NCBI RefSeq assembly: GCF_004340465.1 | Contig: NZ_SLVV01000009.1 | Span: 186,001 to 250,000, forward strand | Source of the DNA: Mesobacillus foraminis | GTDB taxonomy: Bacteria > Bacillota > Bacilli > Bacillales > Cytobacillaceae | Length of the DNA stretch: 64,000 nt | Direction: 5' to 3' | In this document: positions 53,897 to 62,920 of the stretch, in pieces | How the letters are laid out: every line of letters starts with the position of its first letter | Position numbering within the stretch: position 1 is the first letter of the stretch | Program-made: the position numbers and the translations under genes | Notes under the pieces: model-generated | Told to the model about the DNA's origin: nothing | Database searches by the model: none | Seen by the model: only the letters and a program-made list of their open reading frames with translations

Positions 53897-54022
53897 ATGC
53901 AGAAGTTTTACTGCGACCGGTGCCGTCAGCTGTATAATGAATTGCAAACCTGTAAGCGCTGCGGTACATTGGCGGTCAAGAAAATTTGGATTGAGGTACA
54001 ATCCCAGCCGAATTCTAAATAA
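53897..54022 (+). CDS. Small zinc-ribbon protein (41 residues)
   Basis: The frame starts MQKFYCDRCRQLYNELQTCK and continues CGTLAVKKIWIEV. Four Cys in two CxxC pairs (CDRC, CKRC) make a compact zinc ribbon. It ends 3 bases before a strong terminator, and GGGATGTGATG provides a moderate ribosome site. Too short for most gene finders, but the Cys pattern and terminator argue for a real gene. Function is unknown. Confidence 0.65.
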   Translation: MQKFYCDRCRQLYNELQTCKRCGTLAVKKIWIEVQSQPNSK

Positions 54023-54025
54023 ACC

Positions 54026-54054
54026 AAAGGCATCGGGGTTCCGGTGCCTTTTTT
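54026..54054 (+). terminator. Intrinsic terminator after the zinc-ribbon gene
   Basis: GGCATCGG and CCGGTGCC pair around GGTT, followed by TTTTTT. Confidence 0.85.
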
Positions 54055-54105
54055 CGATAATGTGTTAAAATGTTTTTGGAAAAATAGAAAAGGAATGGTG
54101 ATTTA

Positions 54106-54879
54106 ATGTTTTTGCCTTCATTTAGTTTAGATGGAAAAGTGGCAGTCGTAACAGGTGCAGGAAGAGGAATCGGAAGAGCCCTGGCAATAGGGTTTGCAGA
54201 GGCTGGGGCAGATGTAGTCCTGATTGCCAGAACTGAAGGAGATCTCAAGGATACTGCGGGAATCATCAAAGACATGGGCAGGGAAGCCCTCCCAATTCGT
54301 GCCGATGTAACCAGCAGAGAAGAAATACATAATGCCATTTCCAGGATCCATGGCAAGTGGGGGAAAATTGATATTCTTATCAATAATGCGGGAATGAACA
54401 TTCGCAGCAAGGCTCTTGATGTGTCTGAACAGGAGTGGCAGACAATCATGGATACTAACCTGAAATCGGCCTTTATGATGTCCCAGGAAGTCGGGGCATT
54501 GATGAAAGAACAGGATACCGGAGGAAGGATCATCAATATCGCTTCAGTAGCTGGCCATGTCGCACTTCGTACAGGCGTCGTCTATGCTTCTACAAAAGCA
54601 GCCATGATTCAAATGACAAAAGTGCTGGCCATGGAGTGGGGTCAGTATGGAATCAATGTGAACAGTATTGGGCCATGGTATTTTAAAACGCCGCTGACGG
54701 AAAAATTGCTCGCGGATGAGGAGTATCTGAGGGACATTCTTGCGGTTACCCCTCTGGATCGTGTTGGGGAGCTTCCCGAACTGGTTGGACCCGCAGTGTT
54801 CTTAAGTTCCGATGCAGGCAGCTATGTAACCGGCCAGACATTGTTTGTGGACGGGGGCATGACAATTCACGGCTTTTAA
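54106..54879 (+). CDS. SDR-family oxidoreductase
   Basis: The 257-residue classical short-chain dehydrogenase has the cofactor loop VVTGAGRGIGRALA near residue 16, NNAG near 91, the catalytic Ser in INIASVAGH near 145 and Y-x3-K in VYASTKAA near 160. The C terminus VTGQTLFVDGGMTIHGF is common to gluconate 5-dehydrogenase and 2-deoxygluconate 3-dehydrogenase types, but the substrate is not determined. The ATG is behind AAGGA. It is monocistronic. Confidence 0.88.
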   Translation: MFLPSFSLDGKVAVVTGAGRGIGRALAIGFAEAGADVVLIARTEGDLKDTAGIIKDMGREALPIRADVTSREEIHNAISRIHGKWGKIDILINNAGMNIRSKALDVSEQEWQTIMDTNLKSAFMMSQEVGALMKEQDTGGRIINIASVAGHVALRTGVVYASTKAAMIQMTKVLAMEWGQYGINVNSIGPWYFKTPLTEKLLADEEYLRDILAVTPLDRVGELPELVGPAVFLSSDAGSYVTGQTLFVDGGMTIHGF

Positions 54880-54967
54880 CTTTTTCAACTGGTAATGATT
54901 TTCTGCTGTATAGAGCGTTACAATCCATTATAATAAAGAGGCACAGCAACTCCCTTCAAAACGTCAG

Positions 54968-54998
54968 GCCTTCCCGATTTTTCGGGAAGGCTTTTTTT
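54968..54998 (+). terminator. Intrinsic terminator after the SDR gene
   Basis: GCCTTCCCGA and TCGGGAAGGC pair around TTTT, followed by TTTTTTT. It lies about 90 bases after the SDR stop. Confidence 0.9.
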
Positions 54999-55116
54999 CT
55001 ACCTATAGAGTTTTTCTGATAAAAATAGAGCTTCTTTGTCCTGTCAGTAGTTTCACTGCATAGTCGCTGGGTAAATGGAAAAAGTAACCTTATGAAGAAG
55101 TGAGGAGAGTAGCCGA

Positions 55117-56202
55117 ATGCCGACCATTCTTTCAGTGGAAGAAGCAACCCCGCCTTATTCTATTGGGCAGGACAGGGTGATGGAGTTTGCAGAAGAACTT
55201 TTTTCTGAATCGTTTAAAGATATTAAGAGATTGCTGCCCGTATTTATGAATGCCCAGATTGAGAAACGCTATTTTGCCAAGGACCTGGAATGGTTCAAGA
55301 GTGATCATAGCTTTCAGGAAAAAAACGATGCCTTTATTGAAGCTGCCCTAAGGCTTGGGACAGAGGCCATTGAAAAATGCCTTTCCAGCACCAACTTCCT
55401 ACAGGAACCTGTTCCATTTGAAGATATTGACGCAATCTTTACGATAACGAGCTCCGGGCTTGCGACACCGAGCATTGAGGCAAGGATTATGAATATCCTG
55501 CCTTTTTCTCCCCATACAAAACGAATACCCATTTGGGGACTCGGGTGTGCCGGTGGGGCATCTGGATTGTCCAGAGCCTATGAGTACTGTCTTGCCTTCC
55601 CAAAAGCGAATGTATTAGTCCTTTCAATTGAATTATGCAGTCTGACCTTCCAGAGAAATGACCGTTCTAAAAGCAATCTTGTCGGAACCTCGCTGTTTGC
55701 CGATGGGGTGGCATGTGCCCTCGTTTGCGGGGAAGAATCTCCTTATCAGAAAAACCGTATGAGGGAAGCTGTACCTCGGGTGCTGGCAGCGAACTCGACT
55801 TTAATGAAGGATTCCCTGGATGTCATGGGGTGGGATGTGAAAAACGAAGGTCTATATGTTGTCTTTTCGAGGAGCATACCCAGCATTGTAGAAAACTGGC
55901 TTGGGCCCAATGTAACTGGATTTCTACACTCTCAAGGCATCATGGTTTCTGACCTAACCCACTTTATTGCTCATCCTGGCGGAAAAAAAGTGTTGGATGC
56001 CTACATAAACACTTTGAATCTGCCTCCAAATATGACAGATATATCACTTAAAATCCTACGGAATTATGGAAACATGTCCTCAGCTACCATTCTTTACGTT
56101 CTTAAGGATTTCATGTTAAACGCTGAATCTGGCGAACTTGGGCTTGCAGCTGCCCTGGGTCCGGGTTTTAGCTCAGAACTGCTGCTGCTGAGGTGGGAAT
56201 AG
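55117..56202 (+). CDS. bpsA: Type III polyketide synthase BpsA
   Basis: BpsA is a chalcone-synthase-like enzyme that makes alkylpyrones from long-chain acyl-CoA and malonyl-CoA. The 361-residue thiolase fold carries the triad Cys in GLGCAGGASGLSRAYEY (about 144), His in FIAHPGGKKVLDAY (about 286) and Asn in NYGNMSSATI (about 319). The ATG follows GTGAGGAGAG. bpsB is 1 base downstream, as in B. subtilis. Confidence 0.94.
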   Translation: MPTILSVEEATPPYSIGQDRVMEFAEELFSESFKDIKRLLPVFMNAQIEKRYFAKDLEWFKSDHSFQEKNDAFIEAALRLGTEAIEKCLSSTNFLQEPVPFEDIDAIFTITSSGLATPSIEARIMNILPFSPHTKRIPIWGLGCAGGASGLSRAYEYCLAFPKANVLVLSIELCSLTFQRNDRSKSNLVGTSLFADGVACALVCGEESPYQKNRMREAVPRVLAANSTLMKDSLDVMGWDVKNEGLYVVFSRSIPSIVENWLGPNVTGFLHSQGIMVSDLTHFIAHPGGKKVLDAYINTLNLPPNMTDISLKILRNYGNMSSATILYVLKDFMLNAESGELGLAAALGPGFSSELLLLRWE

Positions 56203-56203
56203 G

Positions 56204-56773
56204 ATGGCATTTTTAATATTTATCGGGTTTATCATTGTCCAAAGACTGTCAGAACTGGCTGTTGCGCGAAGAAATGAACAGTGGATGAAGGCCAAGGGAG
56301 CCATTGAGTTTGGATCAGGGCATTATCCTTTTATTGTTTTCGTCCATACAGCATTTATCCTTTCAACGATTTTTGAAGTCTATTATTATAATCGGGGCTT
56401 GTCCACTTTCTGGCCAGTGCTTCTTGCCGTATTTTTACTGACACAGGGGATAAGAGTATGGGCCATTTCATCGCTGGGACCTTACTGGAATACTAAAATC
56501 ATTGTCCTTCCAAATGCGGATATTGTCAAAAAGGGGCCTTACCGGTTCATTAAGCATCCAAACTACCTGGTTGTCGCGGTGGAAATTATCACAATTCCGT
56601 TACTGTTCAATGCGTATTTTACAGCCTTCATATTTACTGGGCTGAATCTTCTGATCCTGGGCATCAGAATTCCGGCTGAGGAGCAAGCTCTTAATGAACT
56701 GACTTATTATGAAGCACAATTTGAGGACAATAGCCGTTTCATCCCAAAGTTGTTAAAAAAGTATGATAAATAA
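56204..56773 (+). CDS. bpsB: Alkylpyrone O-methyltransferase BpsB
   Basis: The 189-residue integral membrane protein has four or five helices and the isoprenylcysteine carboxyl methyltransferase (ICMT) signature YRFIKHPNYLVVAVEI near residue 118 with IPAEEQALNE near 155. BpsB methylates the alkylpyrones made by BpsA. It starts directly after bpsA. The family fold is certain; the substrate is from the known bpsAB pair. Confidence 0.91.
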   Translation: MAFLIFIGFIIVQRLSELAVARRNEQWMKAKGAIEFGSGHYPFIVFVHTAFILSTIFEVYYYNRGLSTFWPVLLAVFLLTQGIRVWAISSLGPYWNTKIIVLPNADIVKKGPYRFIKHPNYLVVAVEIITIPLLFNAYFTAFIFTGLNLLILGIRIPAEEQALNELTYYEAQFEDNSRFIPKLLKKYDK

Positions 56774-56782
56774 TGAAACTCA

Positions 56783-56841
56783 TTGATAATGAGAATCAAT
56801 AATGCTACTATTGTTAATAGGCTGAAATTGATTCTCAATTA
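56783..56841 (+). promoter_or_regulatory. Fur-box promoter of a small transcription unit
   Basis: Box 1, TGATAATGAGAATCA (56784-56798), matches the 7-1-7 Fur motif at 12 of 14 positions and covers the -35 TTGATA (56783-56788). The -10 is TACTAT (56806-56811) after 17 bases. Box 2, TGAAATTGATTCTCA (56823-56837), matches at 11 of 14 and lies just after the expected start near 56817. Two sites around a promoter are typical of iron repression. Confidence 0.65.
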
Positions 56842-56875
56842 CGGTGTTATCATCTACAGGGATGGTGAGTTAACA

Positions 56876-56965
56876 ATGACTTCATTATTTGTTATAACGA
56901 CTGTAGCCATATATTCAGGTGTCATGAAATATGTATTAGGCCATGTGCTTAAAACCAATAACTAA
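56876..56965 (+). CDS. Fur-controlled small membrane peptide (29 residues)
   Basis: The frame starts MTSLFVITTVAIYSGVMKYV and ends HVLKTNN: a hydrophobic segment with a short basic tail. GGTGAG lies 6 bases before the ATG. It is the only good frame in a unit with Fur boxes upstream and a terminator at 56982. It might correspond to one of the small Fur-regulated proteins (FbpA/B/C) that assist the FsrA RNA in B. subtilis, FbpC being similar in size, but sequence identity was not tested. Confidence 0.55.
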   Translation: MTSLFVITTVAIYSGVMKYVLGHVLKTNN

Positions 56966-56981
56966 ACAAACCATTTGTACG

Positions 56982-57013
56982 GCCCGGAAAATCGCTCCGG
57001 GCTTTTATTTTTA
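56982..57013 (+). terminator. Terminator of the Fur-box unit
   Basis: GCCCGGA and TCCGGGC pair around AAATCGC, followed by TTTTATTTTT. It ends a transcript of about 200 nt. Confidence 0.85.
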
Positions 57014-57216
57014 GCTCCGTGCTGATTACCGTGTCCAGTGGGGTTAGGTTACGAAAGTCTCCCGGCGCTGAACGTGCCAGCTTTGCGCCTTTCCCCCTTT
57101 CCATGAAAGACTCCTGCGCCATTCTTCCTCAATCAACGGTTTGCTGTAACTGAATGTATTATTAAACAGCCTATTTTCAAAATTAATATTGGGAAAAGAG
57201 TGAAAAATCATATAAA

Positions 57217-60200
57217 ATGAAGGAGGAATTCACAAATCTGTCACAAGGGGTTTATCAAATGGGTCATTTAGTTGCACGAAAAGAAAAGCAGCTGCTTGGG
57301 AAAATCCTGCAGCTTCAACAATTGTTTTTAAACCATGAAAATATAGATGCTTCTGACAAGTCAATCGAGCTCGGCAGAAAATTGATGGAAAAAGAGTATG
57401 CTGTGGCTTTTTGCGGCCATTTCTCAGCAGGGAAATCCAGTATGATCAATACTCTTGTCGGCGAGGAGATTCTCCCTTCGAGTCCGATTCCGACCAGTGC
57501 CAACCTTGTGAAAGTAAAACAGGGGGAAGAATATGCCCGTGTTTTCTTTAAGGAAGGAATTCCGAGGCTATATCCTGCTCCTTATGATTATGAGACAGTC
57601 AAGAATTTTTGCAAGGACGGAGATCAAATTGAGAGCATTGAAATTAGCCATGCTGGAAGCGGATTTCTGAAAGACGTTGTCATCATGGATACTCCTGGGA
57701 TTGACTCGGCTGACGACGCACACCGAATCGCTACTGAATCGGCTCTCCATTTAGCGGACCTTGTTTTTTATGCTATGGATTACAACCATGTTCAATCAGA
57801 ATTAAATTTTTTATTTACCAAAGGGCTGACTGATGCAGGCAAGGAGCTTTACCTGGTAGTAAACATGATTGACAAGCATCGGGAAGAAGAATTGCGGTTT
57901 GAGGAATTCAAGCAAAGTGTGGCTGACTCGTTTGACGCATGGGGTGTCCGGCCAAAGGGAATATTTTATACCTCTTTAAGGAATTCAGAACTGCCATATA
58001 ATCAATTTATTGAACTTAAGCAGTTTTTACGGGAGAGAATTTCTCACAGGGACCAGCTGCTTCCTGCATCTGTTTTCAATTCATTGGTCAAAGTAACAGA
58101 AGACCATATTAAACTAATCTCTACGCAGGCTGAGGAGCAATCGGAAGCCTGTCTTTCAGCACTGAGTGCAGTCCCCGAAGAAGAGTGGCCTAGGCTTGCC
58201 AGCAAGCATGCCGATCTCAAAGCCAGGGTTGAGGGTCTGCTTCAAAGGGAGGTCAATGCAGCATCCAGCTTTTCCAATGAGCTGGACAGCATTTTGAAAA
58301 ATGCATATTTAATGCCATTTCAGACGAGGGAACTCGCAGCTGCTTATTTAGAAGCTATGCAGCCAGGATTCAAAGCAGGCTTGTTCTTTGCTAAACAAAA
58401 GACTGCGCAGGAACGGTCGGAAAGGCTCGAGCGGTTTTATCAGGATCTTGCGGAAAAGGTAAAGGCCCAGCTTGACTGGCATGTACGGGAATATTTCCGC
58501 AGACTGTTAAAAGAATCTGGAATTCGTAATACTGAACTTGACAAAAAAGCACAGAATTTCCAAATTGACTTTTCAAAAGAACTGCTGACAGATACGGTCA
58601 AAACTGGCGCAATGGCAACAGGGGACTATGTGTTAAATTATACTTCGGATGTAGCTGAGGCTTTGAAGAGACATGCGCGCAAGCAGGCAGCTGCTTTTAG
58701 GGACGGTTATTTGGCAGAAATAAAGGCAGAGGTCCAAAATGAAATCAATGAAATGAATGGTAAATTGCAGGAGCTCGAATCCCTTGACAGTATGTACAGA
58801 AATCTATTGGCTGTTCAGGACCTCCTGGATAAGAAGAAAAAAGCAATATTTGAAGTTTTATATGGTGAGGAGGAAACTGAAGTAAATGACCAGGCAGCCA
58901 GGGCTGTCTTCATGAAGGTTCAGAAGGAAGAGATTGTCACAGAGTCGGCTACAACCAAAACAGTGTTGGCGGAGAGCATGAAAACAGAAGAGTTACAGGA
59001 AGATGGCCAACCCGATACCAATAAACTTCCGGGCATAAATCGAACACAAGTTAACACTCTTGTAAAGAAACTGCATCACACTTCAGGATTAGTTGCCGAT
59101 TTGCCGGGACTAAAAAGAATTTCCAAAGAATTGAGGGATAAAGCGGCGAGCCTGGAAAACCAGCAGTTTACCGTGGCGCTGTTCGGAGCTTTCAGTGCTG
59201 GTAAATCTTCCTTTGCCAATGCGCTCATCGGCGAAAACCTGCTCCCTGTTTCACCCAATCCTACTACGGCGGCAATCAATAAAATTAAACCAGTTGATAA
59301 AGAGCATCCACATGGCACAGTCATGGTGAAAGTAAAAGAACAGACACTGCTCCTTGAAGAGGTAAACCGTTCCCTTAAACTATTTCAGCTCGAGGCTTCA
59401 AGCCTGCAGGATGCAACTGACAAGATTGCTGCTATCACAGACAAAAAGGCAAACACTGGCTCATCTGAAAATCTTCACTATTCATTCCTGAGAGCCTTTG
59501 CCAAGGGTTACCCTTTATTCAGCAACCGTTCAGGCATGGTTTTTGAAACAGATTTGGATTCCTTCCGGGGCTATGTCGCAGATGAGGAAAAGTCATGTTT
59601 TGTTGAATGGATCGAGGTTTATTATGAATGTGAACTCACAAATGAAGGGATTACTCTTGTTGATACTCCAGGAGCTGACTCCATTAATGCCCGGCATACC
59701 GGAGTGGCCTTTGATTATATTAAAAATTCCGACGCCATTCTGTTTGTCACTTATTATAATCACGCATTTTCAAGAGCAGACCGGGAATTTCTCATCCAGC
59801 TTGGCAGAGTGAAGGATACCTTCGAACTTGATAAGATGTTCTTTATTGTAAATGCCATCGATTTGGCCGGCTCAGAAGAAGAAATGAATTCCGTCCTTGA
59901 GTATGTGGAAGGGCAGCTTGTTCAATACGGAATTAGGAAACCTCATATGTACCCAGTATCAAGCCTTCAGGCGCTGCAGGAAAAATTGGAAGCAAGGCCT
60001 TTGCTGACATCAAAATTCCAGGTCTTTGAAAAGGCGTTTTATTCATTTATCTCCGACGACCTTATGAAAATGGCAATGGATTCCGCAGAAGCCAAGCGGC
60101 AGCAGTCTCTAAGTCTTTTGGAAAGAATGATTCATTCTGCCGAGGAAGGGCAAGAGGAAAAAGACTTAAAGCTTAAGCAACTGGAGAACCAAAAGGCTGC

Positions 60201-60927
60201 CGTACTTAGCCTGATCAACAGAAAGGAACCTGAAATTCTTCTGAATCAGCTCACCCAGGAATCCGATGAATTAATTTATTATATTAAACAGAGAGTATTT
60301 TTCCGTTTCGGAGAATTTTTCCGTGAAGCCTTTAATCCAACTCTAATTAAACAGGATGGGCGTGACTTAAAAAGAGCCCTGCAGACGGCTCTGGACGAGC
60401 TGATATCCAGTATCGGATATGACCTCCTCCAGGAAATGAGGGCGTCCACATTGAGGATCGAAGCCTTTATTGGAAAAGTTCTTCAAGAGTTCCAGCACCA
60501 GCTCAAAGAAGAAATCAGAAGAGTGAATGCTGACATGGCATGCTCCTTTTGGGAGATGCAGGAGTTTCCAGAGATAGAGTTTGAAGAAGCTCTTAAGGAT
60601 CTCGACAAAACGCTATTCAAAAAGGCACTTGGGCTATTCAGGAATCCCAAAGCATTCTTCGAAAAGAATGAAAAAAAGGACATGAGCGATGCCCTGGAAC
60701 AGCTGCTTCAGCATCCGGCCGATGATTACCTGAGGGTGCAAAATGACCTTCTCAAGCACCATTACGACAAAGTGATGAGGCAATGTTTTAAAGAACTGCT
60801 GGACGACTATACTGAGCAGGCGAAGGAATACTATGTCGGGGTAGAGTCGGCATTAACAATCGATTATCCTATAGATGACCTTAAAAATATTTTATGTTCC
60901 TTAAAAGAACAGTCCAAGGAAGTGTGA
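57217..60927 (+). CDS. dynA: Double dynamin-like GTPase DynA
   Basis: DynA (YpbR) is a bacterial dynamin with two fused copies, which tethers and fuses membranes without nucleotide and helps cells to survive membrane damage. Copy 1 has the P loop GHFSAGKSS (residues 67-75) and DTPGID near 158; copy 2 has GAFSAGKSS near 659 and DTPGAD near 816. Coiled-coil helices follow each G domain. Length 1236 is close to the B. subtilis protein. The start is uncertain: ATG 57217 lacks a site, and AAGGAGG lies just inside the frame. The next gene follows by 3 bases. Confidence 0.93.
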   Translation: MKEEFTNLSQGVYQMGHLVARKEKQLLGKILQLQQLFLNHENIDASDKSIELGRKLMEKEYAVAFCGHFSAGKSSMINTLVGEEILPSSPIPTSANLVKVKQGEEYARVFFKEGIPRLYPAPYDYETVKNFCKDGDQIESIEISHAGSGFLKDVVIMDTPGIDSADDAHRIATESALHLADLVFYAMDYNHVQSELNFLFTKGLTDAGKELYLVVNMIDKHREEELRFEEFKQSVADSFDAWGVRPKGIFYTSLRNSELPYNQFIELKQFLRERISHRDQLLPASVFNSLVKVTEDHIKLISTQAEEQSEACLSALSAVPEEEWPRLASKHADLKARVEGLLQREVNAASSFSNELDSILKNAYLMPFQTRELAAAYLEAMQPGFKAGLFFAKQKTAQERSERLERFYQDLAEKVKAQLDWHVREYFRRLLKESGIRNTELDKKAQNFQIDFSKELLTDTVKTGAMATGDYVLNYTSDVAEALKRHARKQAAAFRDGYLAEIKAEVQNEINEMNGKLQELESLDSMYRNLLAVQDLLDKKKKAIFEVLYGEEETEVNDQAARAVFMKVQKEEIVTESATTKTVLAESMKTEELQEDGQPDTNKLPGINRTQVNTLVKKLHHTSGLVADLPGLKRISKELRDKAASLENQQFTVALFGAFSAGKSSFANALIGENLLPVSPNPTTAAINKIKPVDKEHPHGTVMVKVKEQTLLLEEVNRSLKLFQLEASSLQDATDKIAAITDKKANTGSSENLHYSFLRAFAKGYPLFSNRSGMVFETDLDSFRGYVADEEKSCFVEWIEVYYECELTNEGITLVDTPGADSINARHTGVAFDYIKNSDAILFVTYYNHAFSRADREFLIQLGRVKDTFELDKMFFIVNAIDLAGSEEEMNSVLEYVEGQLVQYGIRKPHMYPVSSLQALQEKLEARPLLTSKFQVFEKAFYSFISDDLMKMAMDSAEAKRQQSLSLLERMIHSAEEGQEEKDLKLKQLENQKAAVLSLINRKEPEILLNQLTQESDELIYYIKQRVFFRFGEFFREAFNPTLIKQDGRDLKRALQTALDELISSIGYDLLQEMRASTLRIEAFIGKVLQEFQHQLKEEIRRVNADMACSFWEMQEFPEIEFEEALKDLDKTLFKKALGLFRNPKAFFEKNEKKDMSDALEQLLQHPADDYLRVQNDLLKHHYDKVMRQCFKELLDDYTEQAKEYYVGVESALTIDYPIDDLKNILCSLKEQSKEV

Positions 60928-60930
60928 CGA

Positions 60931-61695
60931 GTGGAGGAATGGCTCAAAAAAATTGAGACTGACCATCACATTGATGTCCTGTTTGCCTGTGAGGCAGGCA
61001 GCAGGGCATGGGGATATCATTCCCCTGAATCAGACCGGGATATCCGGTATATATATAAATACAAGGAATTAAGAGACTACCTCTCAATCGATGATCCACC
61101 TGAAGTCATCGACCACTCGTTCCCGTTTGATTCTCAGGGCTGGGATGTAAAAAAGGCGTTCCGTTTAATGAGGAAATCAAACCCCAGCCTGCTGGAATGG
61201 TCTTATTCTCCTATTGTCTACAGGAATCGAGACGGTTTTGGAAATAAACTGAGGGAAATTATTAAATACGGTTATTCTCCCTATTCATTGGGCAAACACT
61301 ACCTGAACCTTGCAAAGAGAAACCTCAAGGATGCAGAAGGTAGCTCCAATTTGGCTGGGCGGCAGAAACAGCTTTTATACAGCCTCCGCTCTTTGATGAT
61401 CATCAAAGGGCTGAGCGAAAACCAGGAAATCTCGGCACGACTATTCCCGGGATGCATGAAGCATTCATCTGATGGCACCAGTCCAGAATTGGCTGCCTAT
61501 CTAAAATTGGTCAATGCCAGGAAAAATAGCTCGTTGCTTTTTCCTGGGGAGGTGGAGGAGGTTATGGAGCTGATTCATTGCCTGCTTAATTGTTTAGAGG
61601 AAACAGTGGAGGACTTTGGGACTGGCAAGCAGATGACAGAATTACTTGATAAATGGTTTTGGGAGTCGCTCGAATCGCAGGGGAAGGATACATGA
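60931..61695 (+). CDS. YcgL/RlaP-type predicted nucleotidyltransferase
   Basis: The 254-residue protein belongs to the PF10127 polymerase beta-like group. The NTase site is ACEAGSRAWGYHSPESDRDI (G-S-R then D-x-D, residues 20-39), followed by VIDHSFPFDSQGWDVKKAF with the third acidic residue. The C-terminal half is helical. The GTG is behind AAGGAAGTG and lies 3 bases after dynA, so the two are cotranscribed. Targets of this family in Bacillus are unknown. Confidence 0.85.
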   Translation: MEEWLKKIETDHHIDVLFACEAGSRAWGYHSPESDRDIRYIYKYKELRDYLSIDDPPEVIDHSFPFDSQGWDVKKAFRLMRKSNPSLLEWSYSPIVYRNRDGFGNKLREIIKYGYSPYSLGKHYLNLAKRNLKDAEGSSNLAGRQKQLLYSLRSLMIIKGLSENQEISARLFPGCMKHSSDGTSPELAAYLKLVNARKNSSLLFPGEVEEVMELIHCLLNCLEETVEDFGTGKQMTELLDKWFWESLESQGKDT

Positions 61696-61874
61696 AAGGC
61701 TCTTATCATGCTTGCGCAACCTGCATTCATTTTGTTGCAAAACGCATGGACGGAAAAATGTCCTATTTTTGCGGCCGGCTTGGATATGAAACAAAAACAA
61801 CCTATCAATTTAAGTGCTGGGAGCCAAAGGATAAAGTGAAAGAGCTGATGAATAAGCGGGGCCATAATGAATAA
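61692..61874 (+). CDS. Cys-rich small protein, probable zinc-binding
   Basis: The 60-residue protein has Cys at positions 8, 11, 27 and 42 (ACATCIHF, YFCGRLGYET, QFKCWEP), a likely zinc site. The ATG overlaps the stop of the nucleotidyltransferase gene by 4 bases, and GGGAAGGA is the ribosome site, so it belongs to the dynA unit. I do not recognise a named family; ypbS is the neighbour of dynA in B. subtilis, but similarity was not checked. Confidence 0.78.
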   Translation: MKGSYHACATCIHFVAKRMDGKMSYFCGRLGYETKTTYQFKCWEPKDKVKELMNKRGHNE

Positions 61875-61904
61875 GCATCGGTTACTGAGATACCGGTGCT
61901 TTTC
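61874..61904 (+). terminator. Terminator of the dynA unit
   Basis: AGCATCGGT and ACCGGTGCT pair, followed by TTTTC. Confidence 0.75.
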
Positions 61905-62027
61905 TGCGTCTTTTTGCTGGAAAAGGATATAAAGGGCGGACATTCATGTTATAATGATAAAGTTGTTTTTTACCCTATTTATGAGAAAGCAATGTAACCT
62001 GTTAAAGCCGAAGGAGGAAATCCAAAA

Positions 62028-62918
62028 ATGAACAAGCCTACATTGATGCTTGTAGACGGTATGGCTTTGTTATTTAGAGCCTTTTATGCGACTGCTGTTA
62101 CTGGTCAATTTATGATAAATTCCAAAGGGATTCCAACGAACGGTGTCCAAGGCTTTGTCAAGCATATGCTGACAGCCATTTCAAATTTTAAGCCCAGCCA
62201 TGTTGCAATATGCTGGGATATGGGAAGTAAAACCTTCAGGACGGATTTGTTTCCGGATTATAAGGCGAATCGGGGGGAAGCTCCTGTTGAGCTGATTCCA
62301 CAGTTTGACCTTGTCAAGGATATAGTAGAGGCCTTCGATATTCCCAATATTGGCCTTGCCGGATATGAAGCAGATGACTGCATCGGCACGATAGCAAAAA
62401 GAGTTGGGGACGATATGCAGGTATCCATCCTGACAGGGGACAAAGATATCCTGCAGCTTATTGATGACCGGATTTCCGTGATTCTCCTCCAAAAAGGGTA
62501 TGGGAATTACATGGTGCATAACCGAGAGACACTATATACCGAAAAAGGAATTTGGCCCGAGCAAATGATCGATCTCAAGGCATTGATGGGAGATCCAAGT
62601 GATAACTATCCAGGAGTCCGGGGAATTGGAGAGAAGACGGCTGTGAAATTGCTGCAGCAGTTCTCAAATGTAGAAGGGATTCTTGACAATCTTCACCTTC
62701 TGACAAAATCACAGCGGGCTAAAATTGAGCAGGATCTGGAGATGCTGCACCTTAGCAGGCAGCTTGCAGAGATTAAGTGTGATGTGGAAATTGATTGTGA
62801 TCTATCTGCAGCTATGTATGAAATTAATCGGGAAAAGATTTTGAATAAATTCCAGGAAGTGGAGTTCAGGGGGCTGCATAAACTGATTTCCGTCCAAAAT
62901 CAAAAAGAATTAGCGTAA
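62028..62918 (+). CDS. ypcP: 5'-3' exonuclease / flap endonuclease YpcP
   Basis: The 296-residue protein is a stand-alone homologue of the N-terminal nuclease domain of DNA polymerase I. It shows MLVDGMALLFRAFYA at the start, the metal-binding AGYEADDCIGTIAKR near residue 105, LTGDKDILQLI near 138, and the helix-hairpin-helix DNYPGVRGIGEKTAVKLL near 190. It removes RNA primers and flaps. The ATG follows AAGGAGG. Confidence 0.94.
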   Translation: MNKPTLMLVDGMALLFRAFYATAVTGQFMINSKGIPTNGVQGFVKHMLTAISNFKPSHVAICWDMGSKTFRTDLFPDYKANRGEAPVELIPQFDLVKDIVEAFDIPNIGLAGYEADDCIGTIAKRVGDDMQVSILTGDKDILQLIDDRISVILLQKGYGNYMVHNRETLYTEKGIWPEQMIDLKALMGDPSDNYPGVRGIGEKTAVKLLQQFSNVEGILDNLHLLTKSQRAKIEQDLEMLHLSRQLAEIKCDVEIDCDLSAAMYEINREKILNKFQEVEFRGLHKLISVQNQKELA

Positions 62919-62920
62919 AG

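Noticed and set aside
57020-57190. Possible mobile-element remnant between the Fur unit and dynA
   Set aside because: No terminal inverted repeats, target duplication or transposase similarity could be seen; nothing in this stretch is interpretable.
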